5,760 bases of DNA from Alphaproteobacteria bacterium (GTDB lineage Bacteria; Pseudomonadota; Alphaproteobacteria; UBA8366; GCA-2717185): NCBI GenBank assembly GCA_016764135.1, contig JAESSL010000162.1:1-5760 (forward strand). Direction: 5' to 3'. The notes under the pieces were generated by a model. That model was not told the origin of the DNA and ran no database searches. It worked only from the letters and a program-made list of their open reading frames with translations. Below are positions 1 to 5,703 of this stretch, in pieces. Position numbers and translations under genes: made by a program. Every line of letters starts with the position of its first letter. Within the stretch, counting starts at the first letter, position 1.

Positions 1-352
1 AAGATTTTCCAGACGCAAAGACCCCGCATCCCGCCCAGGGCGACTAGATTGCGCGCGGTCGAGGGTGTTTGAGTGTTTAAACCTGTCAAAAATGAGGCGC
101 TCGGGCTTATTGGACGCTTGAATAATTCTAGCCGTCCTTGAGAAAATTTTCGAATTTCACCCATTTGGGGTAACTGGTAAACGGTTTCTTGATATAAAAC
201 TGCTGGCGAGCGCTGGTTCTTAATTTGGTTTTGGAACGCGCTGGCGGTTGGATAAACCAGACGTCGGGCTTCCCAGATGCCGCGTAATTTAGTCCGAAGG
301 GTCTTTAAGTTGCGACAGGACGGGAAATCGCGCCAGGACGAGCGTTTCAGTA
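1..352. other. Leading non-coding stretch, possible tail of an upstream gene
   Basis: No complete gene is supported here. One + strand frame is open from the window edge to a TAG at 45-47 and would end in DFPDAKTPHPAQGD. This is a credible hydrophilic C-terminus, but the other two + frames are also open from the edge (to TGA at 70-72 and at 119-121), so the choice is not supported. The rest, about 120-352, is relatively AT-rich and has stops in every + frame. I saw no convincing sigma-54 (GG-N10-GC) or well-spaced sigma-70 promoter and no strong terminator. It presumably holds the promoter of the membrane protein gene that follows. Confidence 0.4.
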
Positions 353-1069
353 TTGGTGAATTTTGATAGGGTGAATTTGACAGTGACAGTTTCGGTGGCG
401 GATGCGCCGTTTTGCGTGATTACAATTTCGCATCAGAAATTAATGCCGTTCCTTCTCGTTGTGACGGCCATGCTTTTGTGCCTTCACACGGCGCTGCAAT
501 TTATTCACTTCGAGGTGCGGGAAATACCCTGGCTTTTTCGGCAGTTTTTTGATGTCGATCAGGAGGATAGCTTGCCGACCTGGTGGGCCGCGATGCTTCA
601 TATTATAGCCGCCGCCCTCGTGTTTCTGGTCGCGTGTCGAAAACGTGCGGACGAAGACCGATGGGCCCGGTACTGGTTTGGTCTGTCGATCGGGTTTGTG
701 GCGCTTTCTATGGATGAGGTGGCGGGATTCCACGAAAGCATCAACACCATGTTCGCCATTTCCTGGGTAATTCCAGGCGCCATTGCGGCGCTGATTGTCG
801 GCGGGGCGTATTTGCGCTTTCTGGCGCATTTGCCGGGACGAACCCGGTGGCTGTTTATTCTGTCGGCCGTCATCTTTCTGGGCGGTGCGCTGGGCGTCGA
901 GCGAGCGACCGATTGGTATCGGGATGCGGACCAGCTCAACACCCTGGCGTACAACCTCTGGAATGTGCTTGAGGAAGGGTTGGAAATGTTCGGCGTGGCG
1001 CTCTTTATCCATGCGGTGCTGTCGTATTCCGCGACATTACGAGAGAGGCGCATCGAGGTGTTTGTTTGA
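353..1069 (+). CDS. Multipass inner-membrane protein of unknown function
   Basis: I do not recognise a named family. The 238-residue product has about six hydrophobic segments, roughly at residues 31-51, 77-95, 107-126, 136-156, 165-183 and 205-226, so it is an integral membrane protein. Charged residues cluster in or beside these segments: DQED (69-72) followed by LPTW, SMDE (119-122), HE (127-128), GVE (181-183) and LEEGLEM (206-212). Such buried acidic and histidine residues often bind metal or act catalytically, but that is inference. The start is uncertain. The frame opens with TTG at 353, immediately followed by GTG at 356, and only a distant AGGACG lies upstream. GTG at 383 has AGGGTGA about 8 bases upstream. 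ATG at 443 has no ribosome-binding site but begins just before the first membrane segment. The gene ends 152 bases before prsT on the same strand, which suggests but does not prove a link to the PEP-CTERM system. Confidence 0.75.
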   Translation: MVNFDRVNLTVTVSVADAPFCVITISHQKLMPFLLVVTAMLLCLHTALQFIHFEVREIPWLFRQFFDVDQEDSLPTWWAAMLHIIAAALVFLVACRKRADEDRWARYWFGLSIGFVALSMDEVAGFHESINTMFAISWVIPGAIAALIVGGAYLRFLAHLPGRTRWLFILSAVIFLGGALGVERATDWYRDADQLNTLAYNLWNVLEEGLEMFGVALFIHAVLSYSATLRERRIEVFV

Positions 1070-1197
1070 GAGATTATATGTGCGACCTGCCTGACGCTGA
1101 AAACCAGACCGCAGGTTTATGAGGACTGTTGGAGGCGGTGATGACGCATGGTAATGTGCCTCGGCAAAACGCCTTTATGCCTGCCACCTAAAATTGA

Positions 1198-1218
1198 CGC
1201 CTATTTGAGGCGGGAGAG
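1198..1218 (+). promoter_or_regulatory. Ribosome-binding site of prsT with adjacent small hairpin
   Basis: GGGAG at 1212-1216, within GGGAGAGAAG, lies 5 bases before the ATG at 1222 and is the reason for choosing that start. Directly upstream, CGCCT (1198-1202) and AGGCG (1208-1212) can form a 5-bp stem with a 5-base loop. Its last G is also the first base of the ribosome-binding site, so the hairpin could slightly mask it. The hairpin may be chance. Confidence 0.6.
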
Positions 1219-1221
1219 AAG

Positions 1222-4107
1222 ATGAAATTGGCCTCGCGAGATTCAGTATTGCTTCCATTTTTCTTTGGCAAACCACGCTTCTTTGGCAAAGCTTGGGGGT
1301 TCCGAAATGTCGCGCGAATATTGGCGTTTTCGGTTGTTTTCGTTGGTTCTTTTGTTGGCGACCCGCGCGCCGCGACGGTGGAAAAAGCTTCTTCAAGTTT
1401 GTTCGAGGACGCCGTTTCAAATTATGAAGACCGTGAATATAAAACGGCGATAATTCAACTTAAAAATATCCTCCGCGAAAACCCGTCTGATTTGCCCGCC
1501 CGAATTTTAATTGGCCGGACGTATCTCAAAATTGGGGACCCTGTCTCCGCGGAAAAAGAATTGCGTCGTGCAAGGGCCGGTGGGGGCGACGAAGAATTGT
1601 TGATTGTGCCGCTTGTCAGCACGATTTTAATGCAGCGTCGCTATGACGAGGTCATCAATGACTTTGCGCTTGGCGGTCGGTCCGCGGAGGTTGAGGCTGG
1701 CTTGCAGATTGTGCGGGGGCAGGCATTCCTGGCGACGCGGTCACTGCTTCATGCGGTCGAGGCGTTTGAACGGGCGGAAGAATTGCGCCCCGATGCGGCA
1801 ATCACCAGAATTGGTTTGGCGCGCTATCAGATGTTGCGCGCCGATCTGGAGCTGGCGACGGATCTGATCGAAGAGGCGATTTCGCTGGAGCCCGAAAATT
1901 TTTACGCCTGGGCGGTAAAAGGAAAAATCTTTCGTCGAAAAGGTCGTCCGAAAATTGCGCTGAGCGCCTTTGACAAGGCGTTGGCTCTGGAAGCGGACGT
2001 CATTCCTTCCAGAATTGGCCGCGCGAGCGTGTTGGTTGAACTGGGTCGTCTCGCCGATGCGTCGCCGGATATTTCGCATATATTGGAAATACAGCCTCGG
2101 AATCCAAATGCGTTGTATTTGAAGGCGATCCAGCGCGGTCAGGAAGGCGATAAGACGCAATATTTTCAATATTTGCAGGAAACGGATTTGATCCTGCGGA
2201 GCCTTTCGCCTCAAGACTTCAAGGCGGACCCGTCGCTCTATTTGTTGTCTGGGCTTGTGAACCGCGCGGTAAAAAATTATCCCGACGCCTATTCCGCTCT
2301 GAAAACCTTTGTAGATATTGAACCCTTTCATGCAGGCGCGCGGACTTTGTTGGGCGGTCTGCTTCTTCGACGAGGGAACCGGCGCGAGGCGTTGACGATG
2401 CTCCAGGTGGCGCGTGGATTGTCGCCAAACGATCCGTCCATGTTGCGGCAGTTGGGCATCGCGCTTATTCGCAATCAGCGCTACCGCGAAGCAGGCGAAG
2501 TGTTTCAGGAAGCCTTGGCCCAGTCACCGTCGGATCAGTCCATAAAGACGTTTCTGGCGCTAAGCCGTTTGCGCTCAGGTGATCGAGACGAGGCGGTGTC
2601 CGGACTGAAAAGCGCCTTTAGCGGTGATTCCAAGGCGGTTCGCCCGGGGCTGACTCTGGCGTTGATTTTGTTGCGGGAACGAAAATTCAAAGAAGCGGTG
2701 GATCTTGCAAAAGAGATTTCGAGCCGAATACCGGACGACCCAACGCCATACAACATAATGGGGGCGGCGAAATGGGGCCTGGGGAAGGCGGCGGAAGCGC
2801 GCGTTGATCTGGAAAAAGCGTTAAGCCTCAACCCGAATTACCATGACGCCCAAAACAACCTTGCTCTTATTGATTTACGCGAAGGAAAGGTTGAAGCGGC
2901 CAAGGCGCGATATAAGACAATGATTGGCCAGGATGGCGCTGGCGTTGCGCCGTTGTTGGCGTTGGCGTCGATCGCTAAACGTGCGGGTGACTTTCAAGGT
3001 GTGATCTCTTTTTTATCAAAGGCGAAGGAACAGGATAGAAGCAACAAAGAGGTTCAACTTGAATTAATCGTCACGCATCAGCTGGTTGGCGATATTGATT
3101 CAGCGCGGCGGGATGCGAAGAAGCTACGCCAGCGGTTCCCGGACGATTTGGCTGTATTGGAGCGTCTGGGCCTCGTGGAACTGGATGACGGCAAGTTAAA
3201 AGTGGCGGCGGCGATCTTTAATCGTATGCGAGGCATGATGGGCGGCAGCGACCCGCGTTTGTCTCCCGTCGCGCAATATTTAATCCGGAGCAGCGATCTG
3301 GTCGGCGCCCATAAGGCGTTGCTGAAAGCGGCGACGTTTGACTCAAAAAACATTCCGGCGCGCGCCGCTTTAATATCACTGGAAACCCGTATGGGTCGGT
3401 TTAAAAAAGCGCTCTCCAGAGCAAACGGATTGCGAAACGCCTATCCAAATCTGCCAATCGGTCACTCTTTGCGCGGCGATGTGATGATGCAGTTGAAACG
3501 GTATGACGAAGCCGCTGTTTCGTACGCCGCCGGGTTGCGAATTCAGGAGTCCGGGACCTTACTCGTCAAACTCTATTTCGCGCGGAAAAAGGCAGAAAGT
3601 GGAAATTTGCCGATTGAACGTTTGAAACGGTGGGTAGACGCCAATCCGAAGGACGTTCGATCGCGTCATGCGCTGGGCGGCGCCTATATAAACGCAAAAA
3701 AGCATAAAGACGCTATTCAACAATTTGAAGTTTTATACAAAGCGGCGCCAAAGGATGTTATAGCGCTAAATAATCTGGCGTGGCTTTATTACGAAGTTAA
3801 GGACAGCCGCGCTTTGAGTTACGCGGAGAGAGCGTATGATCTCGCGCCCAATCAACCGCAAACCCTGGATACGTATGGTTGGATTCTGGTGCAACAGGGA
3901 GACGTCGAAGAAGGGCTGCGCCTTTTGCGGAACGCCTATTCTCGCTCATCACGCAATCTGAGCATACGATATCACCTCGCTTTTGCGTTGAATCAACGCG
4001 GCAATAAAAGGGAAGCGCTGCGGCATCTTAAAGAAGTGGTTAAATCCAAAAAAGGCGATGAAACTATTGAAAAAGCCAAACGGCTGCTCGCTGAAATTGA
4101 GGCCTAA
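1222..4107 (+). CDS. prsT: PEP-CTERM system TPR-repeat protein PrsT
   Basis: This 961-residue protein is built almost entirely of tetratricopeptide repeats and matches the PrsT family (the TIGR02917 type), which accompanies exosortase A and exopolysaccharide loci. Its precise role in the family is unproven; a periplasmic scaffold for sorting or export is the usual assumption. Residues 1-28 are a long, basic and aromatic-rich n-region, 29-46 a hydrophobic export segment, and RAATVEK (49-55) a plausible signal-peptidase region. A short block at about 77-110 (IIQLKNIL, LIGRTYLKIGD, AEKELRRA) is typical of the family's start. Clear TPR units lie near 91-120, 227-257, 371-404, 405-438, 507-540, 541-570, 743-775 and 811-944. 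The C-terminal block with NNLAWLYYE (850-858), LDTYGWILVQQGD (882-894) and IRYHLAFALNQRG (915-927) is the most diagnostic part. Length is close to that usual for the family. The expected lipobox cysteine is absent; no cysteine occurs in the N-terminal region. No clear terminator follows, so read-through into the PEP-CTERM gene is possible. Confidence 0.92.
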   Translation: MKLASRDSVLLPFFFGKPRFFGKAWGFRNVARILAFSVVFVGSFVGDPRAATVEKASSSLFEDAVSNYEDREYKTAIIQLKNILRENPSDLPARILIGRTYLKIGDPVSAEKELRRARAGGGDEELLIVPLVSTILMQRRYDEVINDFALGGRSAEVEAGLQIVRGQAFLATRSLLHAVEAFERAEELRPDAAITRIGLARYQMLRADLELATDLIEEAISLEPENFYAWAVKGKIFRRKGRPKIALSAFDKALALEADVIPSRIGRASVLVELGRLADASPDISHILEIQPRNPNALYLKAIQRGQEGDKTQYFQYLQETDLILRSLSPQDFKADPSLYLLSGLVNRAVKNYPDAYSALKTFVDIEPFHAGARTLLGGLLLRRGNRREALTMLQVARGLSPNDPSMLRQLGIALIRNQRYREAGEVFQEALAQSPSDQSIKTFLALSRLRSGDRDEAVSGLKSAFSGDSKAVRPGLTLALILLRERKFKEAVDLAKEISSRIPDDPTPYNIMGAAKWGLGKAAEARVDLEKALSLNPNYHDAQNNLALIDLREGKVEAAKARYKTMIGQDGAGVAPLLALASIAKRAGDFQGVISFLSKAKEQDRSNKEVQLELIVTHQLVGDIDSARRDAKKLRQRFPDDLAVLERLGLVELDDGKLKVAAAIFNRMRGMMGGSDPRLSPVAQYLIRSSDLVGAHKALLKAATFDSKNIPARAALISLETRMGRFKKALSRANGLRNAYPNLPIGHSLRGDVMMQLKRYDEAAVSYAAGLRIQESGTLLVKLYFARKKAESGNLPIERLKRWVDANPKDVRSRHALGGAYINAKKHKDAIQQFEVLYKAAPKDVIALNNLAWLYYEVKDSRALSYAERAYDLAPNQPQTLDTYGWILVQQGDVEEGLRLLRNAYSRSSRNLSIRYHLAFALNQRGNKREALRHLKEVVKSKKGDETIEKAKRLLAEIEA
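1261..1290 (+). repeat. 12-bp direct repeat inside the prsT signal region
   Basis: TTCTTTGGCAAA occurs at 1261-1272 and again at 1279-1290. The 18-base period is exactly six codons and produces the tandem peptide FFGKPR-FFGKAW (residues 14-25). It lengthens the n-region of the signal peptide without breaking the frame and looks like a small in-frame duplication. Confidence 0.85.
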
Positions 4108-4131
4108 AGGGCGATTCACTCCAATTCCAGT

Positions 4132-4248
4132 GTCGGAAATTTTTACATTTGTGGATATTTTTTAAGGTTCCGATAACATGTTGAAATATAATGTAAAAGT
4201 AAGGTGGTGCGACACGCCGTTCAAAATATTGAGTCGGAATTCCTTACA
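4132..4248 (+). repeat. Two copies of GTCGGAAnTnnTTACA, candidate activator sites
   Basis: The 16-base motif occurs at 4132-4147 and 4233-4248, with 13 of 16 positions identical, in direct orientation and 101 bases apart. The core GTCGGA recurs at 4271-4276, and a near-inverted copy TTCCGATA lies at 4168-4175. The two main copies are centred about 207 and 106 bases before the predicted sigma-54 start site, the usual range for upstream sites of sigma-54 enhancer-binding proteins. PrsR, the PEP-CTERM-associated regulator, is the natural candidate to bind them. Assignment to PrsR is inference. Confidence 0.5.
4141..4198. repeat. 9-bp perfect inverted repeat TTTTACATT / AATGTAAAA
   Basis: TTTTACATT (4141-4149) and AATGTAAAA (4190-4198) are perfect reverse complements separated by 40 bases. 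The left arm overlaps the first copy of the GTCGGAA motif. The 8-base palindrome AACATGTT (4175-4182) lies between the arms. The spacing is long for a terminator, there is no adjacent T-run, and the arms are AT-rich, so paired binding sites seem likelier than an RNA hairpin. Confidence 0.4.
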
Positions 4249-4320
4249 GATAAATGCCATGGGGCCTAATGTCGGATGCGTAACTATTTGAAAGATATGG
4301 AATAATTATTAATGAGTGTA

Positions 4321-4336
4321 TGGCATGCTCCTTGCA
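4321..4336 (+). promoter_or_regulatory. Sigma-54 (-24/-12) promoter of the PEP-CTERM gene
   Basis: TGGCATGCTCCTTGCA carries the invariant GG (4322-4323) and GC (4334-4335) exactly 10 bases apart. It differs from the RpoN consensus TGGCACG-N4-TTGCA at a single position (T for C). Transcription should start near 4347, giving a leader of about 65 bases before the ATG at 4413. Sigma-54 control of PEP-CTERM genes, with the PrsK/PrsR two-component system, is known from other proteobacteria, so the site fits its context. This promoter type requires an enhancer-binding activator. Confidence 0.82.
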
Positions 4337-4401
4337 TAATTCTGTGCTAAGTAATACGATAACAACAATAAAACCTCTATCGGGCGAAAAACGCGCCGAG
4401 T

Positions 4402-4406
4402 AAGGA
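4402..4406 (+). promoter_or_regulatory. Ribosome-binding site of the PEP-CTERM gene
   Basis: AAGGA lies 6 bases before the ATG at 4413 and fixes that start. A nearer ATG at 4406 is followed at once by TGA and cannot be the start. Confidence 0.75.
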
Positions 4407-4412
4407 TGTGAG

Positions 4413-5285
4413 ATGGTTTTTGACTTTGGCAAAAATGTTGTGAAAAGAAATTTACACGGCGTGAAATACGGAGCTAGTATTCTGGCTGCAGTGTTTGCTG
4501 TTGGATTGTCGACCAGCGCAGGCGCAGCGGAATGGGTACTTGATTTTGACACGGATTCTGCGGGCAATGCGAATGCGATTATGAATGGTCAGATAATTGA
4601 CAATGAGTATGCGAGCCAGATATTCGGCGCCGCTGCTGGCGTTGGCGTTACGATTTCAGTCCACGGATCGAGAGACGCGGTGGCTTTTCCCAGTAGCGGA
4701 AGTTTCACGCATGAAGACAATGATTTGCGCCACACGAATGTAGGTGGGAGTCATACGATTCCAAATGGCTCGACGCATACCGACAAAGACTGGCGCAATA
4801 TTCTCATCATTCAAGAAGATAATTATTCTGATGGGGGCTGTACGTCCACTGTGTGTAATTCCCCGGATGATGCCGCAAGCGGTGGTTATTTGAAGTTTCT
4901 ATTTAACCAAGCAGTAAATCTGACCGGAATGGACGTCTTCGACATAGATGGAAATGAAGGCGACAGTAAGGTTTATTTCTTTAATGAAGGCGAAGATTGG
5001 GGTGATACTTCGGCCAGTGAGGGGGCGTCGAATTTTGTTGATAGAATTGACCTGCCCGTTACAGGCAACCATGGTGTTGGATTCCTCGGGTTTGGCGACA
5101 AGGGTCAAAACATCACGATGATGAAGATATATTTCAAAAAATCTGGCGGGGTCGACGACATTACGGGTCAAACAGATACGCCGGGTGGTGAGGTTCCTGA
5201 GCCTGGTGCCTTGGCAATCATTCTGACAGGTTTGCTGGGGTATGGCTTAACGCGGCGTAAGCGGACAGGTGTCGTTACAGCATAA
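4413..5285 (+). CDS. PEP-CTERM sorting domain-containing secreted protein
   Basis: This 290-residue protein is an exosortase substrate. Residues 1-20 are basic and 21-38 form the hydrophobic and cleavage part of a Sec signal peptide, with A-G-A (36-38) as the likely cut site before AEW. The mature part (39 to about 258) is rich in Gly, Asp, Asn and Ser and looks like a beta-rich surface domain: WVLDFDTD (41-48), two cysteines at 143 and 148 that could form a disulfide, and an acidic segment DIDGNEGD (177-184) that might bind calcium. The C-terminus is the full sorting signal: VPEPG (261-265), a hydrophobic stretch (266-280), RRKR (281-284) and a six-residue tail. After export the tail would hold the protein in the inner membrane until an exosortase such as XrtA cleaves at PEP. 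No exosortase is in the window. The gene has its own sigma-54 promoter and its own terminator, so it is probably expressed alone. The function of the mature domain is unknown; structural matrix protein or adhesin is the general expectation for this class. Confidence 0.9.
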   Translation: MVFDFGKNVVKRNLHGVKYGASILAAVFAVGLSTSAGAAEWVLDFDTDSAGNANAIMNGQIIDNEYASQIFGAAAGVGVTISVHGSRDAVAFPSSGSFTHEDNDLRHTNVGGSHTIPNGSTHTDKDWRNILIIQEDNYSDGGCTSTVCNSPDDAASGGYLKFLFNQAVNLTGMDVFDIDGNEGDSKVYFFNEGEDWGDTSASEGASNFVDRIDLPVTGNHGVGFLGFGDKGQNITMMKIYFKKSGGVDDITGQTDTPGGEVPEPGALAIILTGLLGYGLTRRKRTGVVTA

Positions 5286-5300
5286 TTAGATTTAGTTTTG

Positions 5301-5317
5301 GTCGCATTGAGTGCGAC
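5301..5317 (+). repeat. Small hairpin between stop codon and terminator
   Basis: GTCGCA (5301-5306) and TGCGAC (5312-5317) form a perfect 6-bp stem with a 5-base loop, 15 bases after the stop codon and 3 bases before the terminator stem. It has no T-run of its own. It could protect the 3' end of the message or be incidental. Confidence 0.5.
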
Positions 5318-5320
5318 GTG

Positions 5321-5357
5321 ATCCCAGCCTTACGTTCGTGAGGCTGGGATTTTTTTT
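5321..5357 (+). terminator. Intrinsic terminator of the PEP-CTERM gene
   Basis: ATCCCAGCCT (5321-5330) pairs perfectly with AGGCTGGGAT (5341-5350). The intervening ten bases can add up to three more pairs, and the stem is followed at once by seven T residues (5351-5357). This is a strong factor-independent terminator for the + strand, closing the PEP-CTERM transcript. Confidence 0.93.
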
Positions 5358-5540
5358 GTCTGCGGTTATGGCTGAGACGGTCAAATTGAAATTGTGTTGC
5401 GCGAGTCGCAGTTTTTTTAAATTTACCGAAATTTCTAGATCATTAATTTTACGGTACAGACAGGTCTGCGCGGTTGAGCCAGAAACGACAGGTCTTTGCG
5501 CTACAATTGCGCTAACGAAAGGATGAAAAATTTAAAAGTA
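5358..5540. other. AT-rich intergenic spacer
   Basis: Apart from one copy of the TTTACCGAAAT repeat at 5422-5432 I see no gene, RNA or strong promoter here. A 71-codon frame runs through it from GTG 5311, but it begins inside the hairpin before the terminator and reads through the terminator itself, so it is very unlikely to be a gene. Confidence 0.5.
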
Positions 5541-5572
5541 TTCTCCCGCTATTATTTTTAAAAATAGGAGAA
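5541..5572 (-). terminator. Possible terminator after the tRNA-Arg fragment
   Basis: TTCTCC (5541-5546) and GGAGAA (5567-5572) pair, enclosing a 14-base perfect palindrome TATTTTTAAAAATA (5553-5566) with six unpaired bases on one side. Read on the minus strand it lies just beyond the encoded CCA and is followed by a T-rich stretch, as expected for a tRNA terminator. The weak AT inner stem and the absence of an immediate T-run keep confidence moderate. Confidence 0.42.
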
Positions 5573-5574
5573 AT

Positions 5575-5624
5575 TGGTGCGCCAGGAGGGATTCGAACCC
5601 CCGGCCTTCGCCTCCGGAGGGCGC
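5575..5624 (-). pseudogene. 3' fragment of tRNA-Arg(CCG), probable att site
   Basis: Read on the minus strand, this holds an anticodon arm (stem CGCC/GGCG, loop CTCCGGA, anticodon CCG at 5615-5617), a 5-base variable loop, a complete T arm (GGGGG / TTCGAAT / CCCTC), the 3' acceptor strand CTGGCGC, discriminator A and an encoded CCA ending at 5575. The matching 5' acceptor strand GCGCCAG and any D arm are missing. The outermost anticodon-stem pair is already mismatched (G against A), so tRNA identity stops at 5623 or 5624. Integrases that recombine at the anticodon loop of a tRNA gene leave exactly this 3' remnant, with the intact tRNA at the other end of the element. On that reading the element lies to the right of 5624 and the window to the left is resident chromosome. 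It is not expected to give a working tRNA. Confidence 0.8.
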
Positions 5625-5654
5625 CTAAACTGACGTTGCCACCCGGTGTTATGC

Positions 5655-5692
5655 CCTTATGCCTTTACCGAAATCTCTTTAGAATCATAAGG
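5655..5692. repeat. Inverted repeat CCTTATG / CATAAGG
   Basis: CCTTATG (5655-5661) and CATAAGG (5686-5692) are perfect reverse complements separated by 24 bases, which contain the second copy of the TTTACCGAAAT repeat. It lies 31 bases beyond the tRNA fragment on the presumed element side and could be an integrase or excisionase binding region. The length is modest and chance is not excluded. Confidence 0.35.
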
Positions 5693-5703
5693 CTAGGACC
5701 CTA

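Larger units (their letters stand above)
5422..5674 (+). repeat. Diverged direct repeat flanking the tRNA fragment
   Basis: TTTACCGAAAT occurs at 5422-5432 and at 5664-5674, 242 bases apart, on either side of the tRNA-Arg fragment. Similarity continues, with small gaps, into TTCTAGATCATTAA (from 5433) and CTCTTTAGAATCATAA (from 5675), giving about 25 related bases. The copies could be arm-type integrase sites or a relic of duplication. Confidence 0.45.

Noticed and set aside
440..1053. Two minus-strand frames (440-1012 and 598-1053) opposite the membrane protein gene
   Set aside because: Products are Arg/Pro-rich and low in complexity, typical of antisense shadows; the + strand product has a coherent membrane-protein pattern.
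1085..1116. ACCTGC / GCAGGT inverted repeat after the membrane protein gene as a terminator
   Set aside because: Only 6 bp with a 20-base loop and no real T-run, so transcription may well continue into prsT.
1131..1159. Possible sigma-70 promoter TTGGAG-N17-TAATGT before prsT
   Set aside because: The -10 hexamer matches at only half its positions, too weak to report as a promoter.
1741..2331. 196-codon minus-strand frame inside prsT
   Set aside because: It lies wholly opposite clear TPR coding sequence and encodes an Arg/Gln-rich peptide with no recognisable domain.
4332..4360. Sigma-70-like TTGCAT-N17-TACGAT overlapping the sigma-54 site
   Set aside because: The -35 matches only 3 of 6 consensus bases, and the overlapping sigma-54 element is much stronger; kept only as a remote alternative.
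4244..4567. 107-codon minus-strand frame crossing the sigma-54 promoter
   Set aside because: It overlaps both the promoter region and the signal peptide of the PEP-CTERM gene, and has no supported start or family resemblance.
5311..5526. 71-codon + strand frame starting with GTG
   Set aside because: It starts inside a hairpin, is translated through the intrinsic terminator at 5321-5357, has no ribosome-binding site, and its product resembles nothing I know.
5575..5700. A complete tRNA, tmRNA piece or selenocysteine tRNA
   Set aside because: No D arm or GCGCCAG 5' acceptor strand follows in the next 135 bases, position 3-70 is G-C and not the G-U needed for tmRNA alanylation, and the arms fit an ordinary tRNA-Arg(CCG) half.
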